Notes under the pieces: model-generated
What the model saw: only the letters and a program-made list of their open reading frames with translations
Told to the model about the DNA's origin: nothing
Database searches by the model: none
Origin: Lentzea kentuckyensis
Lineage (GTDB): Bacteria; Actinomycetota; Actinomycetes; Mycobacteriales; Pseudonocardiaceae
Direction of reading: 5' to 3'
Assembly (NCBI RefSeq): GCF_002150765.1
Contig: NZ_MUYM01000040.1
Span: 1-64,000, forward strand
DNA: 64,000 nucleotides
Program-made: the position numbers and the translations under genes
Part shown: in pieces, positions 7,885-16,066 of the stretch
How the letters are laid out: every line of letters begins with the position of its first letter
Numbering within the stretch: position 1 is the stretch's first letter

Positions 7885-10127
7885 CCGCCTACATCCGCGA
7901 CTTCGCATCCCTCAGCAAGAACGACACCGACGTCGCCGGCGGCAAGGGGGCCAATCTCGGCGAGCTCACCAGGGCGGGACTGGCGGTACCGCCCGGTTAC
8001 GTCGTCACCGCGGAGGCATTCCGGACGTCCATGAGCCAGGTCCGCGACGACCTCGCCGCCGAACTCCAGATCGCTCTCGACCGCGGCACCTCGCCGCAGC
8101 GGCTGGAGGAGTGCGCAGACCGGATGCGTGAGCTCGTGCGCAAGGCCGGTGTGTCCGACGACGTGCGGCACGCGGTGCTGGAGGCCTACCGCGAACTGGG
8201 CCAGGACGAGTCGGTCGCCGTCCGGTCCTCCGCCACCTCCGAGGACACCGCGGGCTCGTCGTTCGCGGGCATGAACAGCACCTTCACCAACACGCGCGGC
8301 GCGCACGCCCTGCTGGACCGGCTGCTCGACTGCTGGGTCTCGCTGTTCGACACCCGCTCGATCGCCTACCGCGCCGAACAGGGCATCGCCGACGAGCCCG
8401 CGATCGCCGTCGTGGTGCAGAAGATGGTGAACTCCGAGCGGTCCGGCGTGATGTTCACCGCCGACCCCTCCAGCGGTGACCGCGACAAGATGCTCATCGA
8501 AGCGTCGTTCGGTCTGGGCGAGGTCGTCGTCAGCGGATCGGTCGAGCCGGACACGTACGTGTTGCGCCGCAACGGCGACGCGGTATCGCTTGTGGACACA
8601 CGCATCGGCCGCAAGTCGCACAAGATCGTGCGCGGCTCGAACGGCGGTGACGAGCGCATCGACCTGGACACCGAGGAATCCCACGCTCAGGTGCTGACCG
8701 AGGCAGAAGCCGTCGCGATCGGCCAGCTGGGTCAGCGGGTGCAACGGCACTACGGCGAACCGCAGGACACCGAGTGGGCGATCGCCGACGGCAAGACGTG
8801 GCTGGTGCAGTCCCGGCCGATCACGACGCTGCCGGACCAGGCCGCGGAGTTGTCGGGCCCGCTGGTGGCAGGACTGGCCGCGTCGCCAGGAATCGCTTCG
8901 GGCAGGGTCCGGGTGCTGAACTCCCCCGACGAGGGCGGCCGGTTGCGCGACGGCGAGGTGCTGGTCGCCGAGATGACCAACCCGGACTGGGTTCCGACCA
9001 TGCGCCGCGCGTCCGCGGTGATCACCGACGGCGGCGGAATCACCTGTCACGCCGCCATCGTGGCCCGCGAGCTGCGCGTGCCCTGCGTGGTCGGCACCGG
9101 CTCGGCCACCACGGTGCTCGAGGAGGGCCAGCTGGTCACCGTCGACGGCAGCGCCGGAGAGGTCCGCGCGGGGTCGGCGCCGATCACGACCGCACCGAGG
9201 ATCGTCGCGCCGGTGGTGCAGGCCACGGAGGCGCTGGGCACGCGGGTGTACGTCAACCTCGCACTCCCCGAGCACGCCGCCGAGGTCGCCGCGATGCCGG
9301 TCGACGGCGTCGGTCTGCTGCGGGCGGAGTTCATGCTCACCGAAGCACTCGGAGCCGAACATCCGCGGCGGTTCCTCGCCCAGCGCGGCCCCGACGACTT
9401 CATCAACGCCATGACCTCAGCGCTGCTGCAGATCACCCACGCGTTCGCGCCGCGTCCGGTCGTCTACCGCACGATGGACTTCCGCACCAACGAGTTCCGC
9501 GAGCTCAAGGGCGGCGACGCGTTCGAGAAGCACGAGCACAACCCGATGATCGGCTACCGCGGCTGCTACCGCTACGTCGACGACCCGATGCTGTTCAGCC
9601 TGGAACTCCAGGCACTCGCGCGGGTCCGGGAGCAGACGCCGAACCTGCACCTGATGATCCCGTTCGTGCGCACCAAGTGGGAACTGGAGGCCTGCCTGGA
9701 GCAGATCGACCGCAGCCCGCTCGGCCGCCAGCGCGGCCTGCACCGCTGGGTCATGGCCGAAGTTCCTTCCGTGGCCTACTGGATTCCCGAGTACGCCCGG
9801 TCCGGCATCGACGGGGTTTCCATCGGCAGCAACGACCTGACCCAGCTCATGCTCGGCGTCGACCGCGACTCCGAACTCTGCGCGGACCTGTTCGACGAGT
9901 CCGACCCGGCCGTGCTCGACATGATCGGCCGCATCGTCACCGCCGCACGAGACGCGGGTATCACGTCCTCGCTGTGCGGCCAGGCGCCGTCCAACAAACC
10001 CGAGTTCGCCGAAAAGCTGGTCGAGTTCGGCATCACCTCGATCTCGGTCAATCCCGACGCGGTTCCCGCCGCCAGGGCGGCGATTGGCTCGGCCGAACGG
10101 CGCCTGTTGTTGCGGCAGATCCGTTAG
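7881..10127 (+). CDS. ppsA: Phosphoenolpyruvate synthase (pyruvate, water dikinase)
   Basis: A 748-residue enzyme converting pyruvate, ATP and water to PEP, AMP and phosphate. Domain order is standard: an N-terminal ATP-grasp nucleotide-binding domain ([16 protein letters not shown] at the start, [17 protein letters not shown] in the middle), the swivelling phosphohistidine domain with catalytic H390 in [15 protein letters not shown], and a C-terminal TIM barrel with [17 protein letters not shown] and the catalytic C699 in [10 protein letters not shown]. The length is a little under the roughly 790 of E. coli PpsA. It is co-translated with the Acg-type nitroreductase. Under oxygen limitation PEP synthase could route pyruvate or lactate back to gluconeogenesis or balance the PEP/pyruvate pool; regulation by DosR is inferred from the upstream motifs. 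Confidence 0.93.
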   Translation: MTAYIRDFASLSKNDTDVAGGKGANLGELTRAGLAVPPGYVVTAEAFRTSMSQVRDDLAAELQIALDRGTSPQRLEECADRMRELVRKAGVSDDVRHAVLEAYRELGQDESVAVRSSATSEDTAGSSFAGMNSTFTNTRGAHALLDRLLDCWVSLFDTRSIAYRAEQGIADEPAIAVVVQKMVNSERSGVMFTADPSSGDRDKMLIEASFGLGEVVVSGSVEPDTYVLRRNGDAVSLVDTRIGRKSHKIVRGSNGGDERIDLDTEESHAQVLTEAEAVAIGQLGQRVQRHYGEPQDTEWAIADGKTWLVQSRPITTLPDQAAELSGPLVAGLAASPGIASGRVRVLNSPDEGGRLRDGEVLVAEMTNPDWVPTMRRASAVITDGGGITCHAAIVARELRVPCVVGTGSATTVLEEGQLVTVDGSAGEVRAGSAPITTAPRIVAPVVQATEALGTRVYVNLALPEHAAEVAAMPVDGVGLLRAEFMLTEALGAEHPRRFLAQRGPDDFINAMTSALLQITHAFAPRPVVYRTMDFRTNEFRELKGGDAFEKHEHNPMIGYRGCYRYVDDPMLFSLELQALARVREQTPNLHLMIPFVRTKWELEACLEQIDRSPLGRQRGLHRWVMAEVPSVAYWIPEYARSGIDGVSIGSNDLTQLMLGVDRDSELCADLFDESDPAVLDMIGRIVTAARDAGITSSLCGQAPSNKPEFAEKLVEFGITSISVNPDAVPAARAAIGSAERRLLLRQIR

Positions 10128-10175
10128 CTGTCGCGCTGGTACCGGCACAGCAGGTCGTGACGTCCCGACCGGGTC

Positions 10176-10189
10176 GGGACCTAGGGCCG
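10176..10189. promoter_or_regulatory. Dos-box-like motif upstream of DoxX-family gene
   Basis: GGGACCTAGGGCCG carries a perfect left half and a partial right half, 60 bases upstream of the DoxX-family ATG. It overlaps a second inverted repeat, GTCCCGAC-CGG-GTCGGGAC (10162-10180), so the site may bind more than one dimer. Confidence 0.5.
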
Positions 10190-10248
10190 CGTTCGCGACC
10201 GATGTTCCCGAGAAGACTCAGTTCAGAAGAACTCCCTGGGAGGTAACG

Positions 10249-10800
10249 ATGTACGCTGTTCATGCTCCAGCTGGCACCCGGACGGAAACGGGTGCGGTGG
10301 CCCTAGCGGTGCTGCGCATCGCGACCGGTTTGTTGTTCCTGTGGGCGTTCGTCGACAAGGCGTTCGGACTCGGCTATGCCACGCAGCCCAAGAACGCTTG
10401 GTTCTCGGGCGGCTCACCGACGAAGGGCTTCCTCAGCCGGGTCGACGTCGGGCCGTTCGAGTCGGTGTTCCACGACATCGCCGGCGCCTGGTGGGCCGAC
10501 GTGCTCTTCATGGCCGGTCTGTTCGCGATCGGCGCGGCGCTGGTGCTCGGCATCGGCCTGCGGATCGCGGCGGCCAGCGGCGCGGTGATGATGCTGCTCA
10601 TGTGGGCCGCGGAGTGGCCTCCGGCGCAGCACACGGCGTCCGGCGAGGCGACGATGTCGACCAACCCGATCATCGATTACCACATCGTCTACGCCCTGGT
10701 GCTCATCGCGGTCGCCGCCACCGCCTCTGGCGCCACCTGGGGCCTGGCGCGCTGGTGGAACGGACTGCCGGTGGTCAAGGCCAACCCTTGGCTGCAGTGA
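10249..10800 (+). CDS. DoxX-family integral membrane protein
   Basis: A 183-residue protein with four predicted membrane helices (about residues 20-38, 78-100, 105-122 and 145-165), resembling the DoxX/MauE-type quinone-linked membrane proteins. The N-terminal LAVLRIATGLLFLWAFVDK is characteristic of this group. DoxX relatives in actinobacteria interact with redox enzymes at the membrane, but no catalytic residues can be named. The ATG at 10249 follows GGGAGGTAAC. The gene stands alone between PEP synthase and a hairpin terminator. The Dos-box-like motif upstream suggests induction at low oxygen. Confidence 0.75.
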   Translation: MYAVHAPAGTRTETGAVALAVLRIATGLLFLWAFVDKAFGLGYATQPKNAWFSGGSPTKGFLSRVDVGPFESVFHDIAGAWWADVLFMAGLFAIGAALVLGIGLRIAAASGAVMMLLMWAAEWPPAQHTASGEATMSTNPIIDYHIVYALVLIAVAATASGATWGLARWWNGLPVVKANPWLQ

Positions 10801-10812
10801 GACCAGAAGGAG

Positions 10813-10846
10813 GGACGGGCGCCGCGCACGACTGCCGCGCCCGTCC
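10813..10846 (+). terminator. Hairpin terminator after DoxX-family gene
   Basis: GGACGGGCGC and GCGCCCGTCC form a perfect 10-bp GC stem with a 14-base loop, starting 12 bases after the stop codon and followed by a short pyrimidine run (TCTTCG). The position and form fit an intrinsic terminator. Confidence 0.65.
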
Positions 10847-10893
10847 TCTTCGTCGTGCAAGCAATTGCGCGCAGCAGGAAGGATGAAGCGGCT

Positions 10894-11211
10894 TCACCGC
10901 CCGGTCCAGTCCGGCGCGGTCAATTCCCATTCGACCTGCCACCAGCGCAGCCGGATCCTCAGGTGCGCGAACTTGACCAGGACGCCGCCCATCGTCGGAG
11001 CGTCCTCCACGAGCACCGCGTCCACCTGGGTCCGGCTCTTCTGCTCGACCTCGACGCGCGCCGTGTGCGTCGCGTAGGTCTCCGAGCCGACCGCGCCGGC
11101 GACGGGGACGGCGAGCAGCGCCACCACGACGCCCAGTGCCTGGTCTCGCCGGAAACGATGTCCGGACCGCAGGCTCGCTGCGATGCTCGGTGAGGAAGAC
11201 GCGGCGCAGAG
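10894..11211 (-). pseudogene. Remnant of an Rv1733c-like membrane protein
   Basis: An open stretch of 105 codons on the minus strand, entered directly after two TAG codons. It contains RFRRDQALGVVVALLAVPVA, a hydrophobic helix, and then TARVEVEQKSRTQVDAVLVEDAP, which resembles the periplasmic start of the Rv1733c family (a two-helix membrane protein of the mycobacterial DosR regulon). The usual N-terminal start, the large extracytoplasmic domain and the second helix are missing. The reading frame ends after ELTAPDWTGR, where the family normally continues. Only GTG codons at 11127 and 11130 could start translation. It is best read as a decayed gene; a short functional protein cannot be excluded. 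It is the only gene-like content between 10847 and 11229. Confidence 0.4.
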
Positions 11212-11229
11212 CTACTACACCGACGACGT

Positions 11230-12021
11230 TCAGACCAGCTTGGCGGCGTGATCCGGCACCTCGTGCTGCAACGCGCGGTCCGTGCGCTGGTAGCCGCTCG
11301 ATGGCGGCCGCGCGGGGAGCTTGATCTTCGGCGCGGAGACCTCGTGGTAGTCGATGGTGCGCAGCAGGTGGGCGATCATGTTGATCCGCGCCCGGCGCTT
11401 GTCGTCGCCTTCGACCACGTACCAAGGTGATTCGGCGATGTCGGTGTGCACCATCATCTCGTCCTTGGCGCGTGAGTAGTCCTCCCAGCGCGTCAGCGAC
11501 TCGAGGTCCATCGGGGACAGCTTCCAGCGCTTCAACGGGTCGTCCAGCCGCTTGCGGAACCGGCGTTCCTGCTCGGCGTCACTCACCGAGAACCAGTACT
11601 TCCGAAGCAGCACACCGTCTTCCACGAGCATGCGTTCGAAGACCGGGCACTGCCGCAGGAACAGCCGATGCTCCTCCGGCGTGCAGTAGCCCATCACGCG
11701 CTCGACGCCCGCGCGGTTGTACCAACTGCGGTCCAGCAGCACGATCTCGCCCGCAGCCGGCAGATGTGCCACGTAGCGCTGGAAGTACCACTGGGTGCGT
11801 TCTCGTTCGCTGGGCGCGGGCAGGGCCACGATCCGGGCGACGCGGGGGTTCAGGTGCTCGGTGATCCGCTTGATCGCCGAGCCCTTGCCCGCCGCGTCCC
11901 GGCCCTCGAAGGCCACCACGAGCCGGGCGCCGCTGGCCTTCACCCACTCCTGCAGCTTCACCAGCTCGGTCTGCAGCCGCAGCAGCTCCCGCTCGTACAC
12001 CTCGCGCTTCAGCCCGCCCAT
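11230..12021 (-). CDS. ppk2: Polyphosphate kinase 2
   Basis: A 263-residue enzyme of the PPK2 family, which transfers phosphate between polyphosphate and nucleotides. The Walker A motif is GRDAAGKG (residues 40-47). The Walker B region is IVLLDRSWYNRAGVERVMGY with D97, and the lid module LTRWEDYSRAKDEMM is present. Single-domain length and sequence fit the group that phosphorylates NDPs or NMPs from polyphosphate. The ATG at 12021 overlaps the end of the P-type ATPase gene by 13 bases, so it is the last gene of a long leftward stress operon. Polyphosphate turnover would supply nucleoside triphosphates when respiration stops, which fits the island's theme. Confidence 0.92.
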   Translation of the reverse strand: MGGLKREVYERELLRLQTELVKLQEWVKASGARLVVAFEGRDAAGKGSAIKRITEHLNPRVARIVALPAPSERERTQWYFQRYVAHLPAAGEIVLLDRSWYNRAGVERVMGYCTPEEHRLFLRQCPVFERMLVEDGVLLRKYWFSVSDAEQERRFRKRLDDPLKRWKLSPMDLESLTRWEDYSRAKDEMMVHTDIAESPWYVVEGDDKRRARINMIAHLLRTIDYHEVSAPKIKLPARPPSSGYQRTDRALQHEVPDHAAKLV

Positions 12022-14531
12022 GTGCGTTGCCGCCACTTCTCCAGCTCCACGACGACGTACGCCGCCACACTCAGGATGATGACCACGAGCCACGGCTGCC
12101 ACCCGAGCGGCGCGGCGTGGAACAGCGAGTTCATGAACGGCACATAAGTCAGCAGCAACTGCAGCCCGACGGTGAGCGCGACGCCCACGAGCAACCACCG
12201 GTTCGGGCCGGTGCTGGGCCGCCACTTCTCCAACGACCGGCAGTTGGCCAGGTAGGCGATCTGGGCACCGACGAACACGTTGACCGCGACCGTGCGCGCG
12301 ACCTCCAGCGAAGCACCGGCGGAGAGCTGCCAGCGGAACGCGCCGAACGAGCACGCGAGCAGAATCGCCGACACGAACACGATGCGGCCCACGAGCTGCC
12401 GGGTCAGCAACGGGAGCGACGGCGGCAGAGGCGGTCGTTTCATCACGTCTGGCTCACGCGGTTCGAACGCCAGCGTCAGTCCCAATGCGACGGCCGTGGT
12501 CATGTTGATCCACAGGATCTGCACCGGCAGGATCGGCAGTGCCGCTCCGAGCAGGATCGCGGTGAGGATCACCAGGCCCTCGGCCATGTTCGTCGGCAAC
12601 GTCCAGATGATGAACTTGCGCAAGTTGTCGAAGACCGCACGACCTTCTTCCACGGCGGCCCGGATCGAGGCGAAGTTGTCGTCGGTCAGCACCATGTCCG
12701 CGGCCTGCTTGGCCACCTCCGTGCCGCCCTGGCCCATCGCCACGCCGATGTCCGCACGACGTAACGCGGGAGCGTCGTTCACACCGTCGCCGGTCATCGC
12801 CACGACGTCTCCCCCGGCCTGGATCTCCTTGACCAGCCGCAGCTTCTCCTCGGGCGCAACGCGAGCGTGGACGGACTCGATGCCGAACTCCGCCGCGATC
12901 GTGCGCGCGGTGGCCGGGTGGTCACCAGTGATCATCTTCACCTCGATGCCCGCCGCCTGACAGGCTCGCACCGCCTCGATCGCCTCCGGGCGGGCCGGGT
13001 CGCTCATGGCGACGACGCCGAGCAGCTCCACGTTGCCCTGAAGGCCTTCCTCGCTCAGCTCCACACCCGCGGCACGGCCGACCGCCAGCACGCGGAGACC
13101 CGCTCGGGCCAGTTCGTCGGCTTCACCGCAGTGCTCCGCCCCGGCAAGCGCGAGCACGCGTTCGACGGCGCCCTTGACGAACACGACGTCGTTCGCATGT
13201 CTGGTCGCCATGAACAACCGCTCCGAGCTGAACGGCAACGTCTCCACTCGCTCCGGCACGTCCGCGACGTCCAGCCCGGCTTTGCGCGCGGCCACGACCA
13301 GCGCCGCCTCGGTCGGATCGCCCACGGGCAGCCAGCGACCCCCGTCCTCGACGATGCGCGCATCGTTGCAGGCGAGCCCGGCAAGCAGGCACTCGCGCAA
13401 CGCCGGAGTCACCGCGGGCGTCACCCTTCCGGACGGGTCGTAGCCGATGCCGGACAGGTCGAACCGCTCCCCTGCCACGATCACCGTGCTGACGGTCATC
13501 GCGTTGGCGGTCAGTGTTCCGGTCTTGTCGGTGCAGATGACCGTGGTGCTGCCGAGGGTCTCGACGGCGGGCAGGCGGCGGATGATCGCGTTGCGGCGGG
13601 CCATTCGCGCCACCCCGATCGCGAGCGTCACGGTCACGGCGGCGGGCAGGCCTTCCGGGATCGCGCCGACCGCCAGTGCCACGGCCGCGGTGACCATCTG
13701 CGCGAACGGTTCGCCGCGCAGCACGCCGACCACGACGCTGAGCGCCGCGAGGCCGAGGATCACCACGGTCAGCACCTGGCTGAAGCGCGCGAGCTTGCGG
13801 GTCAACGGTGTCTGCACGGTCGCCGTCGTGCCGACCAACCGGTGCACGCGGCCGATCTCGGTGTCCGCACCGGTCGCGACCACGACGCCACGGCCCCCGC
13901 CCGCCGTCACCAGCGTGCCGGAGTAGGCCATGTTCGCCCGGTCGGCCAGCGCGGTGTCCGAAGGCAGCGCCACCGGGCTCTTCGCCACCGGCAAGGACTC
14001 GCCGGTCAGCGCCGACTCGTCGACCCGCAGCTCGCTCGTGCCGACGAGCCGCAGGTCAGCTCCCACCTGATCGCCCGCGTCCAGCAGCACGACGTCGCCC
14101 GGCACGAGCCCGGTCGAGGGCACCCGTGCCGGGACACCGTCGCGCACCACCGTCACCTCGGTGCGCACCATCGACGCCAACGCGTCCAGAGCCCGTTCGG
14201 CACGGGCCTCCTGGATGAACCCGATCACGGCGTTGATCACGACGACCCCGAACACCACGGAGGCGTCCACGACCTCGCCGAGTGCGGCGGTGATCCCGGC
14301 GGCGACGAGCAGCACGTAGATCAACGGGTGGTGCAGCTGGCCCAGCAGCCGCACCACCCAGCCAGGCCCGCGCCGAGCAGGCAGCTCGTTGGGACCGAGT
14401 TCGGCCAGACGTTGCCGCGCCTGCGGTGTGGACAGGCCGGCGTGCTCGTCCGTCTCCGCGATGAGCAGCACCTCCGCCACCGGCAGGCCGTGGTGGACGA
14501 CGTCCTCGCGGTCAGCTGTGGACAGCGGCAC
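12009..14531 (-). CDS. CtpF-like cation-transporting P-type ATPase
   Basis: An 840-residue P2-type ATPase. Visible elements: cytoplasmic N-terminal cation-ATPase domain (GLSTPQARQRLAELGPNELP), actuator motif ALTGESLPV, membrane motif AIPEGLPAAV, phosphorylation motif ICTDKTGTLT near residue 333, and hinge MTGDGVNDAPAL, followed by six C-terminal helices. The architecture matches bacterial Ca2+/Mg2+-type pumps and M. tuberculosis CtpF, a DosR-regulon member. The GTG at 14531 is chosen because GGAGG lies about 8 bases upstream; an alternative start 39 bases earlier lacks such a site. It overlaps the CBS gene upstream by 20 bases and the PPK2 gene downstream by 13, marking one operon. Ion specificity cannot be read with certainty. 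Confidence 0.9.
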   Translation of the reverse strand: MPLSTADREDVVHHGLPVAEVLLIAETDEHAGLSTPQARQRLAELGPNELPARRGPGWVVRLLGQLHHPLIYVLLVAAGITAALGEVVDASVVFGVVVINAVIGFIQEARAERALDALASMVRTEVTVVRDGVPARVPSTGLVPGDVVLLDAGDQVGADLRLVGTSELRVDESALTGESLPVAKSPVALPSDTALADRANMAYSGTLVTAGGGRGVVVATGADTEIGRVHRLVGTTATVQTPLTRKLARFSQVLTVVILGLAALSVVVGVLRGEPFAQMVTAAVALAVGAIPEGLPAAVTVTLAIGVARMARRNAIIRRLPAVETLGSTTVICTDKTGTLTANAMTVSTVIVAGERFDLSGIGYDPSGRVTPAVTPALRECLLAGLACNDARIVEDGGRWLPVGDPTEAALVVAARKAGLDVADVPERVETLPFSSERLFMATRHANDVVFVKGAVERVLALAGAEHCGEADELARAGLRVLAVGRAAGVELSEEGLQGNVELLGVVAMSDPARPEAIEAVRACQAAGIEVKMITGDHPATARTIAAEFGIESVHARVAPEEKLRLVKEIQAGGDVVAMTGDGVNDAPALRRADIGVAMGQGGTEVAKQAADMVLTDDNFASIRAAVEEGRAVFDNLRKFIIWTLPTNMAEGLVILTAILLGAALPILPVQILWINMTTAVALGLTLAFEPREPDVMKRPPLPPSLPLLTRQLVGRIVFVSAILLACSFGAFRWQLSAGASLEVARTVAVNVFVGAQIAYLANCRSLEKWRPSTGPNRWLLVGVALTVGLQLLLTYVPFMNSLFHAAPLGWQPWLVVIILSVAAYVVVELEKWRQRTWAG

Positions 14532-14919
14532 GGCCTGCCTCCACGTGCGGCTCGTGGTTGTTCCGGGCAACGGCTTGCAGGATCGAGCGCCTGGTGGCCA
14601 TGCCGATCACCTGGCCGTCGTCGAGCACAGGCGCGGACAGGACTTCGTAGCGGGCCATCGCGTCGAGGACCGCGCCCGCCGGCGTGTCCCGTGCCGCCAC
14701 GAGCACCGGCTGTGACATCAGCTGCCGCACGTACGGAGACTGGACGCCGACCTTGCCGCGCATGACATCGACCCGAGTCACGACACCGAGGAACACACCC
14801 TGGTCGACCACCGGCAGCATCGTCAGATCGAAATCGTCCATGAGGCCACCCGCGTGCCGGGCGAAGTCGCGTGGCCCGACCGTGACGAGCGGGCGGACCA
14901 TCGCGTCGCACACGTTCAT
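14512..14919 (-). CDS. CBS-domain protein
   Basis: A 135-residue protein that is essentially a CBS pair: NVCDAMVRPLVTVGPRD opens the first motif and RQLMSQPVLVAARDTPAG the second, each with the typical GVVTRVDVM / GMATRRSIL strand-helix ending. Such proteins bind adenine nucleotides. It lacks the BON domain present in the three other CBS proteins of the window. The ATG at 14919 overlaps the upstream USP stop by 4 bases, and the gene runs 20 bases into the ATPase gene. Position suggests it could sense energy charge for the ATPase it precedes; that is inference. Confidence 0.85.
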   Translation of the reverse strand: MNVCDAMVRPLVTVGPRDFARHAGGLMDDFDLTMLPVVDQGVFLGVVTRVDVMRGKVGVQSPYVRQLMSQPVLVAARDTPAGAVLDAMARYEVLSAPVLDDGQVIGMATRRSILQAVARNNHEPHVEAGRAAVHS

Positions 14920-15362
14920 CGCGTGGTCTCCGCGAACTCGCGATCGCTCACCGGGATGACGACGACCGGCGCGTGCGCGTGGCGCACGACGTGCATGCTC
15001 GTCGAACCCAGCACGATCTGGCGGATGCGGTGGCCGGTGTGCGAGGCGACGACCAGCATCGCGGCACCCTCGGAGGCCTGTTCGAGGGTCTCGGCGGCGT
15101 CGCCGCGCAGGCTCTTGCGGACGATCTCGGGCAGCTCCTGCCTCGCCCTGGCCGCCTGCAGGGACTTCTCGATCAGCGCTTCCGACTCGGCCTGGGCCCG
15201 ATGGGCGGTCGTCTCGGTCCAGTCGGTCAGAGCCTCGAAGTTCCAGGCGTTGACCACGTGCAGCGGGCAGCCGCGCACGACGGCCTCGTCCAGTGCCCAC
15301 TCCAGTGCTCGGTCCGATGCGGGCGTTCCGTCGATGCCCACCACGATCGGCTTGGTGCTCAT
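14916..15362 (-). CDS. Universal stress protein (UspA family), ATP-binding type
   Basis: A 148-residue single-domain universal stress protein. The start IVVGIDGTPASDRALEWAL carries the ligand Asp, and the C-terminal GSTSMHVVRHAHAPVVVIP corresponds to the G-2x-G-9x-G(S/T) nucleotide-binding motif. Here the G-x2-G part reads GHRIRQIVLGS, so it is slightly altered. These proteins are among the most strongly induced in hypoxic dormancy. A GGGAGAAC site precedes the ATG at 15362. It lies between a second USP and a CBS gene in the long leftward operon ending with PPK2. Confidence 0.88.
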   Translation of the reverse strand: MSTKPIVVGIDGTPASDRALEWALDEAVVRGCPLHVVNAWNFEALTDWTETTAHRAQAESEALIEKSLQAARARQELPEIVRKSLRGDAAETLEQASEGAAMLVVASHTGHRIRQIVLGSTSMHVVRHAHAPVVVIPVSDREFAETTR

Positions 15363-15381
15363 GGCTGTTCTCCCTCGGTTT

Positions 15382-15498
15382 CTAAGTGGTGCGCAAGCGG
15401 CGCAGGAAGGGGTCGGAGTGTCCGGCCGGTGCGACGCGGTCTCGCGCGTCCACCACCACGCACCCGGTTTCGGTCAGCAACGCCACCGCCGCGCTCAC
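15382..15498 (-). CDS. Possible small translationally coupled ORF
   Basis: A 38-codon frame starting with GTG at 15498, overlapping the stop of the upstream USP gene as GTGA. The predicted peptide has a hydrophobic first third (AAVALLTETGCVVVDA) and a basic tail (FLRRLRTT). The codon third positions are GC-rich, as in neighbouring genes, and it fills the only gap in the operon. I do not recognise a family. It may be a real small protein or the remains of a longer gene. Confidence 0.3.
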   Translation of the reverse strand: MSAAVALLTETGCVVVDARDRVAPAGHSDPFLRRLRTT

Positions 15499-15989
15499 AG
15501 CAGCGGTCCGGGCGTGAGCGGGAGGGCGGGCTCGGCGACACGCTCGAGCACCGGCTCCCGGATCACGACGACCGGGCACGCCGCGTGGTGCACGCAGTAG
15601 GCGCTGACCGAGCCGATGATCGCCTCGGCGAGCCGGCCATGACCCCGATTGCCCACGACGAGCAGCGCCGCGTCCGCCGAAGCCTTGACGAGCACGTCGC
15701 GAGCGTCGCCCTCGACCAGGACGCGGCGGATCTCCACATCCTCGAAGCCCTCCACCGACCGGTCGAGGACGCTCTGCGCCGCCGCCTTCATCGCCTGCGG
15801 CGACACGTCGGCGTAGACCTCCGCCGGCAACGGCCCGATCATCACCCCGTAGTCCGCGTGCCACGCCAGCACCGCGTCGACCGCACACCCGCGCCTGCGG
15901 GCGTCCTCGACGGCCCAGCGCAACGCCGCCAGGGAAGCGGGTGATCCGTCAACTCCGACCACCACGGGCCGGGACTCGTTCTCGCTCAT
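15495..15989 (-). CDS. Universal stress protein (UspA family)
   Basis: A 164-residue universal stress protein: VVVGVDGSPASLAALRWAV near the N-terminus and a full nucleotide-binding signature, GNRGHGRLAEAIIGSVS, followed by HHAACPVVVIRE, indicating an ATP-binding USP. A short Pro/Leu-rich tail follows. The ATG at 15989 is chosen over an upstream in-frame start that would lie across the promoter. It is the first gene of a six-gene leftward unit (USP, small ORF, USP, CBS, P-type ATPase, PPK2). The best Dos-box-like palindrome of the window lies 60 bases upstream, making DosR control likely. Confidence 0.9.
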   Translation of the reverse strand: MSENESRPVVVGVDGSPASLAALRWAVEDARRRGCAVDAVLAWHADYGVMIGPLPAEVYADVSPQAMKAAAQSVLDRSVEGFEDVEIRRVLVEGDARDVLVKASADAALLVVGNRGHGRLAEAIIGSVSAYCVHHAACPVVVIREPVLERVAEPALPLTPGPLL

Positions 15990-16048
15990 GTACTTCAGCC
16001 TCGCGGGCCGCGCCGCCGCGAGTGAGTGGCCCGGGTCCCGCACCGTCC

Positions 16049-16062
16049 GGGACCTTCGTCCC
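16049..16062. promoter_or_regulatory. Dos-box-like palindrome upstream of USP-CBS-ATPase-PPK2 operon
   Basis: GGGACCTTCGTCCC is a perfect 5-4-5 inverted repeat flanked by CC and CGG. It agrees with the core of the mycobacterial Dos box. It lies 60 bases upstream of the USP start, in the gap after the MgtC-family gene. Confidence 0.75.
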
Positions 16063-16066
16063 CGGC

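Noticed and set aside
12867-14765. Rightward open frame of 632 codons
   Set aside because: Antisense to the P-type ATPase with all its motifs; composition is Arg/His/Gly-rich and lacks domains.
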